A stretch of DNA of 64,000 bases. Source: Plantago ovata (taxonomy: Eukaryota > Streptophyta > Magnoliopsida > Lamiales > Plantaginaceae). Under the pieces are notes generated by a model. The model was not told where the DNA came from, did not search any database, and saw only the letters and a list, made by a program, of their open reading frames with translations. Positions 34,100 to 47,109 of this stretch are shown piece after piece. A program made the position numbers and the translations under genes. The stretch spans positions 17,871,566 to 17,935,565 of the forward strand of contig CM051458.1 of the NCBI GenBank assembly GCA_028274465.1, read 5' to 3'. The stretch's first letter is position 1, and the number at the start of each line of letters is the position of its first letter.

Positions 34100-37000
34100 T
34101 AATCCATCTTATCTATGGCATTGTCGGCTAGGCCATATCAATGAAACACGGATTCAAAGACTAAGTTGGACTACTTAGAACCATTGATTTTGAATCATAT
34201 GGTACATGCGATCATGTGTTAGGGTAAGATGACGAACAAACCTTTTGTTGGACAAGGTGTTCGTGCCACTCGCTGCTTAGAGCTCATACATACCGATGTA
34301 TGTGGACCTTTTAAGTCCAAGCACGTGGAGGTTATCCTTACTTCGTTACCTTTACTGACGATTTCTCAAGGTATGGATATATTTATCTTATGAAGAATAA
34401 ATCTGAGACCTTTGGGAAATTCAAGGAGTTTAGGAATGAGGTCGAGAATGAATTGAACCTAAGGATAGTCACTCTTCGATCAGATCGAGGAGGTGAATAC
34501 CTTAGTGAAGAAGTTATCGACTACTAAGGAGAATGGAATTCAATCGCAATGGACCCTCCTGGAACACACATTAAATGGTGTGTCTGAGAGAAGGAATCAA
34601 CCTGTTAGACATGGTAGATCAATGATTGGATTCTCGACTCTTCCAAATATCTATGGGGATATGCGCGGCAAACTGCATCTACATCTGAACCGTGTACCAT
34701 CTAAATCAGTGGAGAAACTCCTTATGATTAATGAAAGGAAAGAAGCCCTCACTGGGCTATCTTAGACCTTGGGGACTGTCCTGCGATAGTCAATTGTTGC
34801 TCACTGATAAGTTAGATGCCAAGGGTGTCAAAGTATATTTCATAGGCTATCCTCGTTAGACGAGAGGCTATGAATTCTATCATGCTGAAGTCACAAGTGA
34901 TAGTGTCTAGAAACGTCAAGTTGTTTAGAAGAAGATACCTCGAAGAAGAGAGGTTAGATGATATGATAGAACGTGAAGAAATTCAAGACTTTGACACGCG
35001 CGAACATGAGTTCTCTAAATCTTCTATTTGGACTCAAGTTCAGTGGGAGAGTTCGAAGCAGACAAGGGTAAGATATGACACTTGCTAAGCATGTTCAGTC
35101 AGTGGGAGTCCTGTGATTAGATCACAGTTGAAACCAACACCAATAGAACCCGTTGTCAATCAACCTGTGCAACAGTTGCACAGGAGCAGCCTCCCGCAGG
35201 GAACGGGGTCGCAACACGCACCGGCTTGCATCAGTGCCCATGGATAAGGTTCGTGTTACACGAAGCCAGAAAAGAAAAGCACCAGAACGCCGACAGAAGC
35301 ACCAGTCGAGCTCCGTAGGTCGAAGAGTATCCAAAAGGACCTCAGAAGTAAAACCTTATGATAGAAGACATCAGTGAACTTGATGTTGGCTTATCAGATC
35401 GGGAAGACCCCGAGACCTACAAAGAGGCAATAAATGATATTGACTCAGACAAATGGCAAGAGGCCATGGAATTGGAAATGGACCTCCCATGTACCTGAAC
35501 CAAGTTTTGGAGCTTGGTAGACTTGCCCCAAGGGGTTAGACCTATTGGGTGCAAATGGGTCTTTAAACGAAAGACAGATGCCGATGGCAAGGTACAAACG
35601 CACAAGGCTAGACTTGTGGCGAAAGGCTACACGCAAAGGTATGGCATCGATTACGATGAAACCTTTTCACCGGTAGCAAAGTTGAAGTCTATTTGAATTC
35701 TACTGCGATATGCCTACTGGATTATGAAATCTGGCAGATGGATCGTAAAGACTGCCTTCCTCAATGGCAACCCNNNNNNNNNNNNNNNNNNNNNNNNNNN
35801 NNNNNNNNNNNNNNNNNNNNNNNNNNNNNNNNNNNNNNNNNNNNNNNNNNNNNNNNNNNNNNNNNNNNNNNNNTCAACCCTGTGCAACAAGTTGCACAGG
35901 ACAGCCTCCGCGAGGAACGGGGTCCTCAACACGCAACCGGCTGTATCAGTGCCCATTGATAATGTTCGTGTTACACGAAGCCAAAAGAAAAGCACCAAAA
36001 ACGCCGACAGAAGCACCAGTCGAGCCGCCGTAGGTCGAAGAGTATCCCCAAAAGGACCTCAGAAGTAAAACATTATGATAGAAGACATCAGTGAACTTGA
36101 TGTTGGCTTATCAAATCGGGAAGACCCCGACCTACAAAGAGGCAAAAATGATATGACTCAACAAATGGCAAGAGGCCATGGAATTGGAAATGACTCCAGT
36201 ACCTGAACCAAGTTTTGGAGCTTGGTAGACTTGCCCCAAGGGTTAGACCTATTGGGTGCAAATGGGTCTTTAAACGAAAGACAGATGCCGATGGCAAGGT
36301 ACAAACGCACAAGCTAGACTTGTGGCGAAAGGCTACACGCAAAGGTATGGCATCGATTACGATGAAACCTTTTCACCGGTAGCAAAGTTGAAGTCTATTT
36401 GAATTCTACTTGCGATAGCTGCCTACTATGATTATGAAATCTGGCAGATGGATTAAAGACGCCTTCCTCAATGGCAACCTTGAGGAAGAGGTCTATATGG
36501 TAACCCGAAGGTTTTATTAGTAAAACCAGGCCAACTGATGTATGCAAATTACAGAGATCCATTATGGGCTAAAGCAAGCGTCTAGGAGCTGGAATATCCC
36601 TTGACGAAGCTGTCGAATCGTTTGACTTCGTCAGAAGCGTAGAAGATCCCTGTGTCTACGCTAGGCACAACGACAAGGGAGTCGTTTTCATGATCATTTA
36701 TGTTGATGGCATTTTGATCATGGGAAACAATGTCTCTATGCTAGAAGAGACTAAAGTTTGGTTATCAAGTACCTTCTCAATGAAGGACTTGGGTGAAGCG
36801 AACTACATCCTAGGGATAAAGATCTATAGAGATCGGTCCAAGAGGATGTTAGGATTGACACAGTCCACCTACATCGACAAAATACTGAAGCGTTATAAGA
36901 TGGACGACTCAAAGAGAGGCTTTCTCCCAGCTAGGCATGAGATCGTGCTATCAGTTAAGGATAGTCCTAAAACTGATGAAGACAGAAAGGCAATGAGTCA

Positions 37001-37684
37001 TGTGCCATATGCTTCGGCAGTAGGGTCTATAATGTATGCAATGAATTGCACAAGGCCGATGTGGCATATGCGCTTAGTGTCACTTGTCGACAGCAACAGA
37101 ATCCAGGAGTACCTCACTGGACTGCTGTAAAGAACATTCTTAAGTACCTTCGACGGACTAAGGAAATGTTCTTGGTGTTTGGTGGAGAACCAGAATTAAA
37201 GATGTCTGCTTATGTCGACGCTGGATTTGAATCAGATCCTGTTGACTTTAAGTCACAGACAGGATACGTATTCAAATTGAACGGAGGAGCTATCTGTTGG
37301 AAGAGTTCTAAGCAAGCCACGATTGCTGACTCATCCACAGAAGCCGAGTACATTGTTGCATCAGAAGCATCGAAAGAAGTTGTCTGGATTTCAGAGTTCT
37401 TGAAGGAATTAAGGGTTGTTCCTGCTCCTAGTCCAATAACGATTTATTGTGACAACATGGGCGCCGTCGCTCAAGCCAAGGAGCCTAGATCTACAAACAA
37501 GAACAAACATGTACTTAGAAAGTATCACGTTATACGTGAGATTATTGATAGAGGAGAAGTTAGTATAGAACGTGTCTCAACCACGGACAACGTGGAAGAT
37601 CCTTTCACCAAGGTCTTATCAGTGGATGTCCACTTAAGACATTATGCTAATCTAGGTATTAAGCATAAAGGTGACTGGCTCTAG
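34100..37684 (+). pseudogene. Pol region of Copia-2
   Basis: GAG-pre-integrase-like and integrase sequence (34100-34700; for example YGYIYLMKNKSETFGKFKEF) precede a linker and two copies of an RT start (35500-35700 and 36230-36420; [40 protein letters not shown]) on either side of the N gap. RT continues at 36690 (MIIYVDGILIMGN), with DLGEANYILGIKIYRDRSKR after it. RNase H lies at 37050-37684 (SAYVDAGFESDPVDFKSQTG, SSTEAEYIVASEASKEVVWI, NKNKHVLRKYHVIREIIDRG). The region is broken in many places, and some of this may be sequence quality. Confidence 0.8.
35774..35873. other. Assembly gap (100 N)
   Basis: Exactly 100 N, the usual placeholder for a gap of unknown size. The ~610 bases on the left (35160-35773) and right (35874-36479) are near-duplicates that differ mostly by short indels. 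Confidence 0.98.
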
Positions 37685-37687
37685 TCC

Positions 37688-37698
37688 AAGTGGGAGAT
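37688..37698 (+). other. Polypurine tract of Copia-2
   Basis: AAGTGGGAGAT directly before the TG of the 3' LTR, a standard plant Copia polypurine tract. Confidence 0.8.
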
Positions 37699-39750
37699 TG
37701 ATAGTGTATATGTCCTAGAGACAGTCTTTATTAAGGGCATGCAGCCCTTATTAAGGGCATATATGTACTATTACACAGGTCAACGTAATATAATATATGT
37801 TTGTTGTTTGACTATTGAGTATCACTTTCATATTATATTACACCAGACATACATCATGTCATATCTCTATTCCTGTCTGTATTGATATCAAACATGTCCC
37901 CTCGAATAGATGACCAATCACACAGATAGTGGGAGCTATGTGAGTTATCATCTATCCCAAACTCTCCCTAGTCGAGGTTCATCTCGGATGTAGGGGTATG
38001 AATGAACCAACTGAGACTAGTATGCGTGGAGGTTATACTTGTTAGAGCAAGTGTGAGCCGATCCCACGGCCACGGAACGGATTGTTGGACAATCAAGAAC
38101 GTTACCATAACTTCGCATAGTTGTTCGAAGGGTGATGATCGAACAATGGAAGTACCCACCGGAACTCCCATCAATGTATACTCTATACCGAAGTGTCTAT
38201 GGGAACCGGAAAGTTGTCGAAGTGATGCCAGTCGTCCTTTGGACTTACAGGACTTTATCATCACATTTGTTGCCCCATATCCTTGGTGGACCGTCGATGT
38301 CAGCTCTGAATAAGCAGTTGACCCAAGACACGATCCAGGATTATGGCTACATACAAATGGGGATGATAAGTGATTCTGTGAAGGATTCATCTCTCATGTG
38401 TAGCACAGGAGAGCACTGCTCATAGTCGTTCATAGTTGTGATTGGTAAAACCGGTGGCCAGCGTATCAATATTATTATGATAGTCATAATAGATATTGGA
38501 TTCAATAAGAAACACACTGAAGACGCCCATGGATGTATTATTGGGATAGACACTTCATCGATCCTAGATGTATTCGAGTCAGTAAGATGAAGGGACGTTA
38601 CCATCGCCGCGTTGAGCGCAACAGACTTCACAATGAAAGGGTCTGCTTTGCAAATGGAACCGTCTAGGAATTCCATTTTGCCTAGTCTAGGACTTGCTTA
38701 ATACAATGAGGCCCTATGGGTCACACTATGTGGTGATTCAGCTTATCCGAATATCCTTGAAGATGGATCGCAATTAATTTAGAAGTAATTGTGATTGATG
38801 GATTATTGATTTGGAATTATTTATAATAATTTGTGGCTCAATCAATGATTTGGAATTATTAATTGAATTGGCTGATTAATTGTATTTTATGTAAATACAA
38901 TTAAAGATTATATTTTAGAAATATAATAGATGTTTGATTTGAAATGATATGTTAATTTAGAATTAATATATGCACATGGGCAAAATCTACTTGGAGTTTG
39001 AATTGCGTTAGAATTATAAGTGGATCCCAAAATCGGGACCCACCTGACCCCCTTGGACTCGCGCGCGCAGCAGCAGTAGGGGAAGGAGTTCGACTCCTTC
39101 CTCTATTAGAAGTCAAGGGATAAGTTAGATTTTCCTGATTGAGTTTTAATTTGATTGGGAATGAATCTAGACTTGAATTGGTTTCCTAGTGCGATAAGAA
39201 TTAGATTCTTATTCCTTTATGAAGTCTAATTGATTATTCTTTAGGCTTCTATTGACTACTATATATGGTAGACTATTAGAGAGTTTTTACATGGTTGAAC
39301 ACAGTTGATTCAATATCATTGTTTCTACCAGTTTTCTTAGAGAAAATAAAATCTCTTCCCCACCTCTCCTATAAGCCGCGCTCGCCACCCTCACCGGAGG
39401 AAAACGCCGCCCCATCTTCTTGGCCACATAAAGAATATCCTAGCATTCTTTTCGATAAGTTGTTCATCCGTGGATACCAAGGTTGAGGTTCAAGGAGCTG
39501 GAAACTAATTTTTATTGTCTTGCAGATAATCAAAGTATTGCAGATATCTTCGACTTCGACGATGGAGAAGATTCACCGGACTATTACGAAGACTTGATAC
39601 CTGTTCTTGCTTTTGGAGTATTGTAAGTCTTCTGATTAATGTGTTTGATATATATATACGCTATATGCATGATCAATTAACCTGCATGTTAAGAAAATTT
39701 TGAAATTCCGTTGTGTACCCTAGGGGTAACTCTGACCATATTTTCTTACA
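37699..39750 (+). repeat. 3' LTR of Copia-2
   Basis: 2,052 bases, collinear with 29024-31119. It is followed by the AAACA duplication and then by the resumed Copia-1 LTR. Confidence 0.92.
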
Positions 39751-40548
39751 AAACACCCTTTTTCAGGCGTGAAATTCAGGGGGAATTAATCAAGCATTGT
39801 GTTGCTGATTATAAGTCCCAAGTTTGGTGGAGAAGAAGGTTACAGTTCTCTAGTTAGGTTGGAAACGAAGAAAGTGTATTTTGGTTTCTGAAGAATCATT
39901 ATAGATAGGATTTTTAAGGAACCTCACATCTTATCTTAGTGGATTCTGTCCTAGAAAGGACAAAGTGGATTAGTTGAGAGATTACGCCACTCTCAGATAC
40001 CACTATAAAAGTGTTTGTGTGATTTACTTTACCGCATTTAGTTTTCAGCAAGCTATACTTATTGTACACTATCACTCTAACTCACTTGCTGAAACTAGCA
40101 CTCTCTGAAATGCACTTATTGTATAAAGTCTTCCGCACTCTGTTTTTAAAGTACCAGTAAACTCGTTAGTGAAAGGTAAAACAAGTACTTGCTGAGAAAG
40201 TTAAGTACCAGCAAACTCATTACTAAAAAGTAATAAGCACTTGCTGAGAAAGTTTTTAAACGACGAAAGTTTGAAAAGACTATTCACCACCCACCCTCTA
40301 GTCTTTTCTTGCTGTTTAAAGGGACCAACAAAAAGATATGCACCCAACTGAGCGGGGCATAAAAAAGAGCTCTCCCAAGCATGCCTCAAAAGGCCGAATG
40401 AGTTAAGCAAAACGAAAAAGTTGTCCATTTTTTACAAGTTCTACCGAGCATACTCGGCCTTCAACCTGAACGACTACGAGATTGGCGACGGGAGGAGTAT
40501 CTGAATTTTGGACTCGGGCAAAGTGTAAATCCATCTAAGATGAGGAAT

Positions 40549-41485
40549 TTACTCCTCAGTAATGGTATTCGCCACAGTGGGGATAGCACCGTCCTCGTTC
40601 AGCTCGCCGTTTGGATCCGGATGGTGACAATCCGAAACCGGCCGAGTAAACTTGGCGTCCGAGGACCTCGGACGACCATCCTTGGCAAACTTAGGAGGGA
40701 TTGGTTCTCCTTTTCTTCTCCTTTTCCTCCTCGGAGCGGAACGTGAAGTCCCAACGTCCTCGGACGCTGACACCTGATTGGCCGCCTCGCGCTCTTCCTC
40801 TTGCTCGCCTTCTTCAGTCTCAGGCGGCACATCGTCTTGGTCTCCAAAGAAAGATCATCTTGGGCCCCAAAGACGGAGTCTCTATCTTCATTGTGCACGT
40901 AAGGTGCAGGCTTACTCCTGCTCGGACCGGCCTCGTCAATATTTGTAGGCAGCCGACGAATCTCGTCATCGGACGAGAGGTTACCACCCTCTTATAGTAA
41001 CCCTGAGGCAAATACCTCACGGGGCTCGGACTTCCAACTCTACCAGAAGAAGATTTTCCATCAATTTGGAGAATCTCAGGATTTTCGACCGCGAGTACGT
41101 CCTCCTCAAAGACGTTGACCCGGGGCTCTAAAGGGTCAGGCCGACCACTTGCCCGGTAATCGTGCCCGAGAATCCCAGCAACATCGTTCATCATCTCGGG
41201 CGGAACGTTATGCGCGGCACCCTCCTCGACCTCATCATTTATAAAAGAATTGTCTAAATCATACTTGTTTCTAGGCCCCCGTGACCGAGCGACTAGCCTA
41301 TCCCCAGGAGGGGTACTCACAACCTCTTCCTCCTCCTCGGGCACCTCAACCACGGGCAGCTCGTTATCCAAAAAACTTGCGGATAATGAACTACTGCTGT
41401 CCGCATACCCACGCCCCTCGGACATGTTCTCGCTACAGCTCATCTCGGACATCCTAAACAAAGGAAGAGGAGAAGCATCACTCAA
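40549..41485 (-). pseudogene. Antisense ORF in the Tat-like 3' region
   Basis: The minus-strand reading frames give a Ser/Glu-rich N-terminal part (likely ATG near 41452: MSEMSCSENMSEGRGYADSS). PVVEVPEEEEEVVSTPPGDR, a segment with PSPVRYLPQGYYKRVVTSRP, and a basic stretch APRRKRRRKGEPIPP that could be a nuclear-localisation signal follow. The base composition is more GC-rich than the neighbours and the frames are long, so coding origin is plausible. No known domain is recognised. A minus-strand TATATAA lies just upstream (about 41490). The region may be broken or may have been spliced. I do not assign a function. Confidence 0.45.
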
Positions 41486-42488
41486 TGTCGGTTATATAAA
41501 GTCCGAGAGGTCCATTTAAGTATGTTTTAAGTTCAAATCTCATAATTGAGATGCGCGATGGCGATAGAAACATTAAGCGTGCGACTACCACATAGGGAGG
41601 CAAAGGGGGACGACTGAAAATTAAAGGGGAGCGAATACCAAAATGATAAAGAAGTAGCTACAAGAAAACATGGAGCAAGGCATCAAAGATAACAGAAAGA
41701 AAGAGGCAGTCGGACTTACTTGATTCAGGAAAAGAAAGGAAGTTGCTCGACTACAAAGCTTGCTCGACTACAGCTGACACTTCCGCATGAATTGGCTCAC
41801 TCGACTACGACTGGTACTCGTTCCTTGCAAGATGCTACTCGGCCAGTTCAAAGAGCTCTGACTGAATTCGGGCGAAAATGTTGCAAATGAATCTAAGTAA
41901 CCCTATTTATAAGAGGGTAGTACGGGAAGGCGAACCGTCGCATACGTGGCGACGAATCTGGGCCACACGCGCGACGATGTGGACGGCCCAGATTGATCCA
42001 CATCGGGAAGAGATGGTTTTACCCTTGGAGCGCCCTGACTTAAGGAGAAACCGGTTGGCGCGCACACGATTTAGGAGTCGCCTAAAAGACGAGCTCCTCG
42101 AGAAAAAAAATAATAAAGGAAAAAAAAGGGGGAGAATAAAAAAAAAACTTGAAGGACTTTGGAACGTCTCCAAACACATGCTTCTCGGACGCAAGGACTA
42201 CTCCTCGGCCTAATGAAGTTGCATGACCTTACCTAGATCCAATCTCTCACATACAAATATCCTTTTTTCGTGGTCCGAGTACCGTCTACTCATACCATAA
42301 AAAAGGGAGGGGGGAGGGAGAGATAGGAGGAGGGAATTAGGAAAGATTATGAAAACCGTACGGGTCGCAAAGAAAAACTTTTCCACTCATACATTGGACC
42401 ACACTTCAAAATTGAAGAAACGTCCGACTTGAACTTAATAATTCCACAACTATCTTCTACTAAGATACTTGGAAACTAGGGGGACATA
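41486..42488 (+). other. 3' untranslated region of the Tat-like element
   Basis: No convincing gene. It includes an A-rich run (42105-42150) and ends in the polypurine tract AAACTAGGGGGACATA. Frames at 41878-42213 are compositional. Confidence 0.5.
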
Positions 42489-43503
42489 TGTTGGTGTCGG
42501 AATATGTTCAATCCCCAAGGGCGTCGAAGAGCGTACTAGGGCGTCATGGGCTGACCATGATAGAAAAGTCCGATTACCCATCACCATGGTCCGACCAGAC
42601 AAGAGACTAGACAAAATAGCCTAAGTCCTTACGTTCAACCTAGAAGTACAACTGTCTTACTAGCCATTGAGCTGCCCTACTAGCATGGTGACGCCCTACT
42701 AGAAGGACAAAGCCCTAGTAGCCACCAGCTAGGAGGAAGGCAAGCCAGGCGAAGAGCTCCACTCCTCGGACTTCACCACAACCTCCGGCTACATAGGGTC
42801 GCGCGAGTAGCACGCCGAGAGGAATAAGTCTCGTGCCCTTCTGCCCTACTAGCACTGGTAGTAGGACGAGTACCCTTCTGTCCTACTACCACAGGTGGCC
42901 GGACATAACTCCTTACGAAGAATCAACATATGCCAAGGAAATGATGGTCCTCGGACCTTAGGATCTCGGTGGTCGCCCTACTACCCCGTCCTCGGACGCT
43001 ACTAGGGCGACACCCGCCCTAGGAGCACTTTGGTACCAAGGAAGACCATTTTACCCTGCCAACCCTAGTAGAAGATCTGGGTCAAAGCCCATGGGTCACT
43101 CCAAATGGGCCTAAGCCCATGAAAGACTCAATCATGGCCGGACACTTGTCACGATCCTAAGTGACCAGACAATATTCTATTGCTAGTATAAATATGGGCT
43201 CACTCAAATCAAGGTAGCAATCATTCAATCATTAAGACATCCCATCACACTACTTTCTCACTCTACATTTATTAGGGAAGACTACCAAGATCCCTACACG
43301 TAAAGTCGTCCCTCCGGCTTGATCATTGACAAGCCAGGCTTGTGGCACTAACCCTTCCCCCTCTTGCTAAGTTATACCTCAGGTCCTAGGCACATTACGC
43401 AAGGCACTTGAAATGCGAAAGACGCTCTAAAACCTTCGCCCTCCGACTACGCTCCAGAAGAAAGTATAACGCTCCAGAGGAAAGCACTAATTACCTATCA
43501 ACA
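42489..43503 (+). repeat. LTR of the Tat-like Gypsy element
   Basis: 1,015 bases, TGTTGGTGTCGG to CCTATCAACA, directly after a polypurine tract. A TATA-like TATAAATA is near 43188, in keeping with plus orientation. Upstream of it, about ten variants of CCCTACTAG, in both orientations, are spread over 42530-43075. Confidence 0.75.
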
Positions 43504-46500
43504 GGGACAAAAAATAACAAGCTACACTATACACTAGAATTGGTGCACCACGCTTAGTGCATTGCCCACAATTATTACAATACAGTATTCTCTATTATAT
43601 ATCCTAGCAGCATTAATAAGACAACATACTATCATATCGTATTTCTACATCTTTAGGCTAGCGCATGTGTCACATCTCCATCATGCAGGATAATTATCAT
43701 TTCAGACAACGGATTGCAACAAGCTAAGTGGCGGTCGTAGCGTCATGAAACTATTAGTAGCCCAAAGACAATATAGTCATATTTTCAATGAAACAATTCA
43801 ACTAATGCAATCACTCTCCAAAAGCATATTCTGCCAGCCAAATTTCAGCGCGAAGTACATCCCTGTGGTATCCAATATTATAAGTGTTACCTAGTAATTC
43901 CCTCTAGCGTACGTGCACCAAAATTCTCAATCCTAATCACATTTAAATCATTATAGCATGCACCCAAAGCAATTGGTCTCAAATATCTTCGACACTACTA
44001 AGAGTTTTATCTATTAGCAAAGTTACTAAATCACCATTAAGAGTTGATTATACATACATAAAGTGGATGTGTTACTTTAGAGTCAAAGGTACGAAAAGTT
44101 CAACAATAACAGGAATAGGCCAATATAGTAGAGCAGATATTAAAGAAGCTCCTCTCCGAATATGATTAGATAAGAGTGCATACAGTACATACAACGGAGT
44201 AAATATTTGTTTCGAGAACTCATGAAAATATTATTTCCTCGAGATAATCAGAATTCAGAAATAAGCGTCTTACAAAAGAGTTATGAACTTTTTTTCTTTT
44301 TTCTTTTTTTGTTTTTATCATATCTGCTATGTGCGACTAATCTATTTGAGCAATGTCTAACCCGCTTTGAGAGGACTCCATGACACCAAAACTGAAGGAC
44401 TATAAGTTAGTTTAAGCATCATAAAAACATTTTTTTTAAATGAAAAACCAGATTTATATTACACTGGGAAAGCGAATCATCTGGCGCTGGCTGTAATGCC
44501 ATCAGATTGGAAGAGAGGCTCACATGATTAGGGATTAGAAATTTAGACTTGCAACAGTAGACTCTCCCCCTACATCACCATGTTACAGCCGATTGACAAT
44601 TTTAGTAGCAGAGTTCTTATCATCATCACGCAACTGCAGCAACCAGAGCCATGCACACTTCCATTTGAAGATAGAGAACATGATCCCTGCAAAATCCTGC
44701 TTCAAAATGCACTCAAATCAAAATTGTGAGAACAATACTGATCACTTCCGCAAATTCGTTCAGCCGTATAAAAATACCACCGATGGAAGAATACTGCTAC
44801 AGTGCTACAAGGCCTTCCAAGATTTACTTTTCTTTAAAAGTAAAAAAGGGTGATTCCACACTAATTTTTATGCTAGAACCAAACATCAATGCATATGAGG
44901 TTACTTCAAATTACCATGAAAAGCAATGAAAGATAACAAAAATAACAAGTCTAATTATGCATAAATAAAGAACACAATACAATACCTCAAGGGCTAAGGT
45001 TGAAGTGATGCATATTGCTGCTTGCTTGAATTGTCACCAGAGAGAAAACATGAATTGCGTGGAAATGAGTTCTATAATTCTTTCCAAATTTGTGACTCAA
45101 ATCTGCAATTGCGTTGCATAGCTCATAGGTTTCCGCTTAAAATCTGGAGTAGATGGCGCTGCCATGGATATATGATTCGGTGTGCTGGAGAGTAATGAAG
45201 AGAGATAGTTCAGAAGAATACCGGGAGAAGGGGGACCAATATTGATATGTGGTAAGCACCGTTCCAGCAGACTGTATAAGCTATTGACGAACAGACATCA
45301 CCAAATTGGAAAGTTATCAGCCCAACAAGTGTCAGAAGAAGAAAACGAGTGGTATACAGATGAAACGGTCTGAGGGGGCGCTGGGCATAAGATCAGCGAA
45401 AAGGTGTCAATAATGAACCCTCTTTTGCACATCCTGATAAACTTATTCAGAAGAAATAATTTAATCCCTTCATCACGCAGAAAACATGCAATTTGAAATA
45501 AAATTTACATTCATAGGAGGAAAGATTTATATTTTTTTTTAACGGGAAAAGATTTATTACTACAAATTAAAAAAAAACAAAAAGATTTATATACTTCAGC
45601 GAGAAAGAATGCAAGTAAGACACCAATCATATTCGAATCGATATAACTCAGCCACTGGTAAAATGATATAAAATCATGTCATGAACACATATTCCTCATG
45701 GTTGACGGAGAAATTATGAAGGATTCCTTCACACTCTTTGGTATTAACTCAATGTATAAAACACATTCAAGAAATTATTCAATCAAGGAGACGGAAACAC
45801 AGCAAAATATATTTTAAGATTCTATTTTTACGGTTGATAGCAGTTCTCACACTCTTAACAACTTCAGAAAGCATCTATCACATGGATATAAGAACATGCC
45901 ACCTAATGACCACAAATCTCTAAACAGTTTCTAGCAAGTTTTGTCATAGACACATCTGATCACGAGAAATGGATCGGGCACTACTGCTGCAATTGGGCAG
46001 GAATGTTTTGCAATGACAACCCAGGTGGAGATATGGCAATCTATCTGTCAGGAGTCAGGCCTATCGGCAGACTATACAGTTCCTGATGGTGTGAGTATGA
46101 CAACTTCTATCTTTTCCATTCAATATCATGTAAAAGATTAATGATTTTTGTTGCATTATAGAGTTCTTCGTGGGGCTAGGAAAGCAAGGTTTATTCGCTA
46201 GTCAGTATAAACAAAAGTCTAACTACATCCCAGAAAAGTGCAGAAAAACGAGATGATTATGAAGAGAAAATGAAAGGCATGAATAACATCAGCATTGTTC
46301 ATAAATCATAACCCTGACAGCGATAGTACACAACTACATAATTTTATCCAAACCATAGTCAGCAGCTCTAAGCAACAGACAATTCTGCAACTTTGTGAAA
46401 TAATAATGTAAACAAATGTCAACAAAATTGACTGAGACGATCCCAATTGGGATTCGAATTTGAAAACAAAAATCAGAATACCTCGAGGATAAGAGATCGC

Positions 46501-46867
46501 CATGGAATATACATTCTCCAATTCAACAACAATCAGAATAATTGCGTCGGTTGTGGAAAGTAAGACGTAAAACCAATCAACCGGTTGTGGGAAATAAGAG
46601 GGACGCTATGGATCGATTCTTGAGGGGCCAATGGACAGAGTGTCTTAAAAAATCAATTGAAGGTGAGTAGTTGTGGCCAGTGGTAAAAGGATGAAGCCTC
46701 CCGGGAAGAGAAACGTGGGTTTAGAATCGTTATTCTACGCGACCGAAGAGAGGCGACGAGCGAATCCTTTGTTAAAAAAAAACCCGAACCGACCTACCAC
46801 CGAGTTGCTGATTTTAGAGGAATAGAACCGGAAAACCGGACTACCAAAAAACTGGACTACCACAAAA
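43504..46867. other. Unassigned region, possible remnants of host transcripts
   Basis: No retroelement coding sequence or terminal repeat is recognised and base composition is ordinary AT-rich. On the minus strand three short stretches look exon-like. 46482-46503 is an ATG exon reading MAISYPR followed by a GT donor. 45165 to about 45100 starts MAAPSTPDFKRKPMSYATQL after a pyrimidine-rich leader. 44686-44583 follows a TTTTGCAG acceptor and ends IFKWKCAWLWLLQLRDDDKN...KIVNRL and a stop. None is long enough to identify and they need not belong together. A decayed or non-coding host locus is one reading. Longer plus-strand frames here show no domain. Confidence 0.25.
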
Positions 46868-46892
46868 ACTTCTTCATTTAATTAGTACTTTA

Positions 46893-47109
46893 TTTCATAA
46901 GATAAAGACTTGAAATAGTTAGAGGAGAGGGAAGAATATCATTGTATTTTCAATTGTATCTCAATGTACAAGTTCAAGTCCTATTTATAGGGAACTCTCC
47001 GTAACCAAGTGAGTTTTGTAACTCTCACTTTACATAATGGAACAATAAAGTAAAGTACTAAATGGAGTATAGGAAGAGTCATGAACTCATGGCATTCATA
47101 TTTATAACA
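46893..47109 (-). repeat. 3' LTR of Copia-3
   Basis: On the minus strand it runs TGTTATAAATATG to CTTATGAAA. The purine-rich CATTCAAGGGGAG precedes it as polypurine tract. A TATA-like CTATAAATAG is inside. Confidence 0.87.

Larger units (their letters stand above)
40331..43503 (+). mobile_element. 3' end of a Tat-like Gypsy element
   Basis: The parts are a non-coding region with an antisense ORF (40549-41485, minus), a polypurine tract (42473-42488, AAACTAGGGGGACATA) and a 3' LTR (42489-43503). An antisense ORF between pol and the 3' LTR is known in the Tat branch of plant Gypsy elements (for example Grande and Ogre relatives), hence the assignment. Copia-1 appears to have inserted at 40330/40331. 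The rest of this element is not in the window. It is broken and probably the oldest layer of this nest. Confidence 0.6.

Noticed and set aside
35693-36068. Frames that run through the N gap
   Set aside because: They contain unknown bases and bridge an assembly gap, so nothing can be inferred from them.
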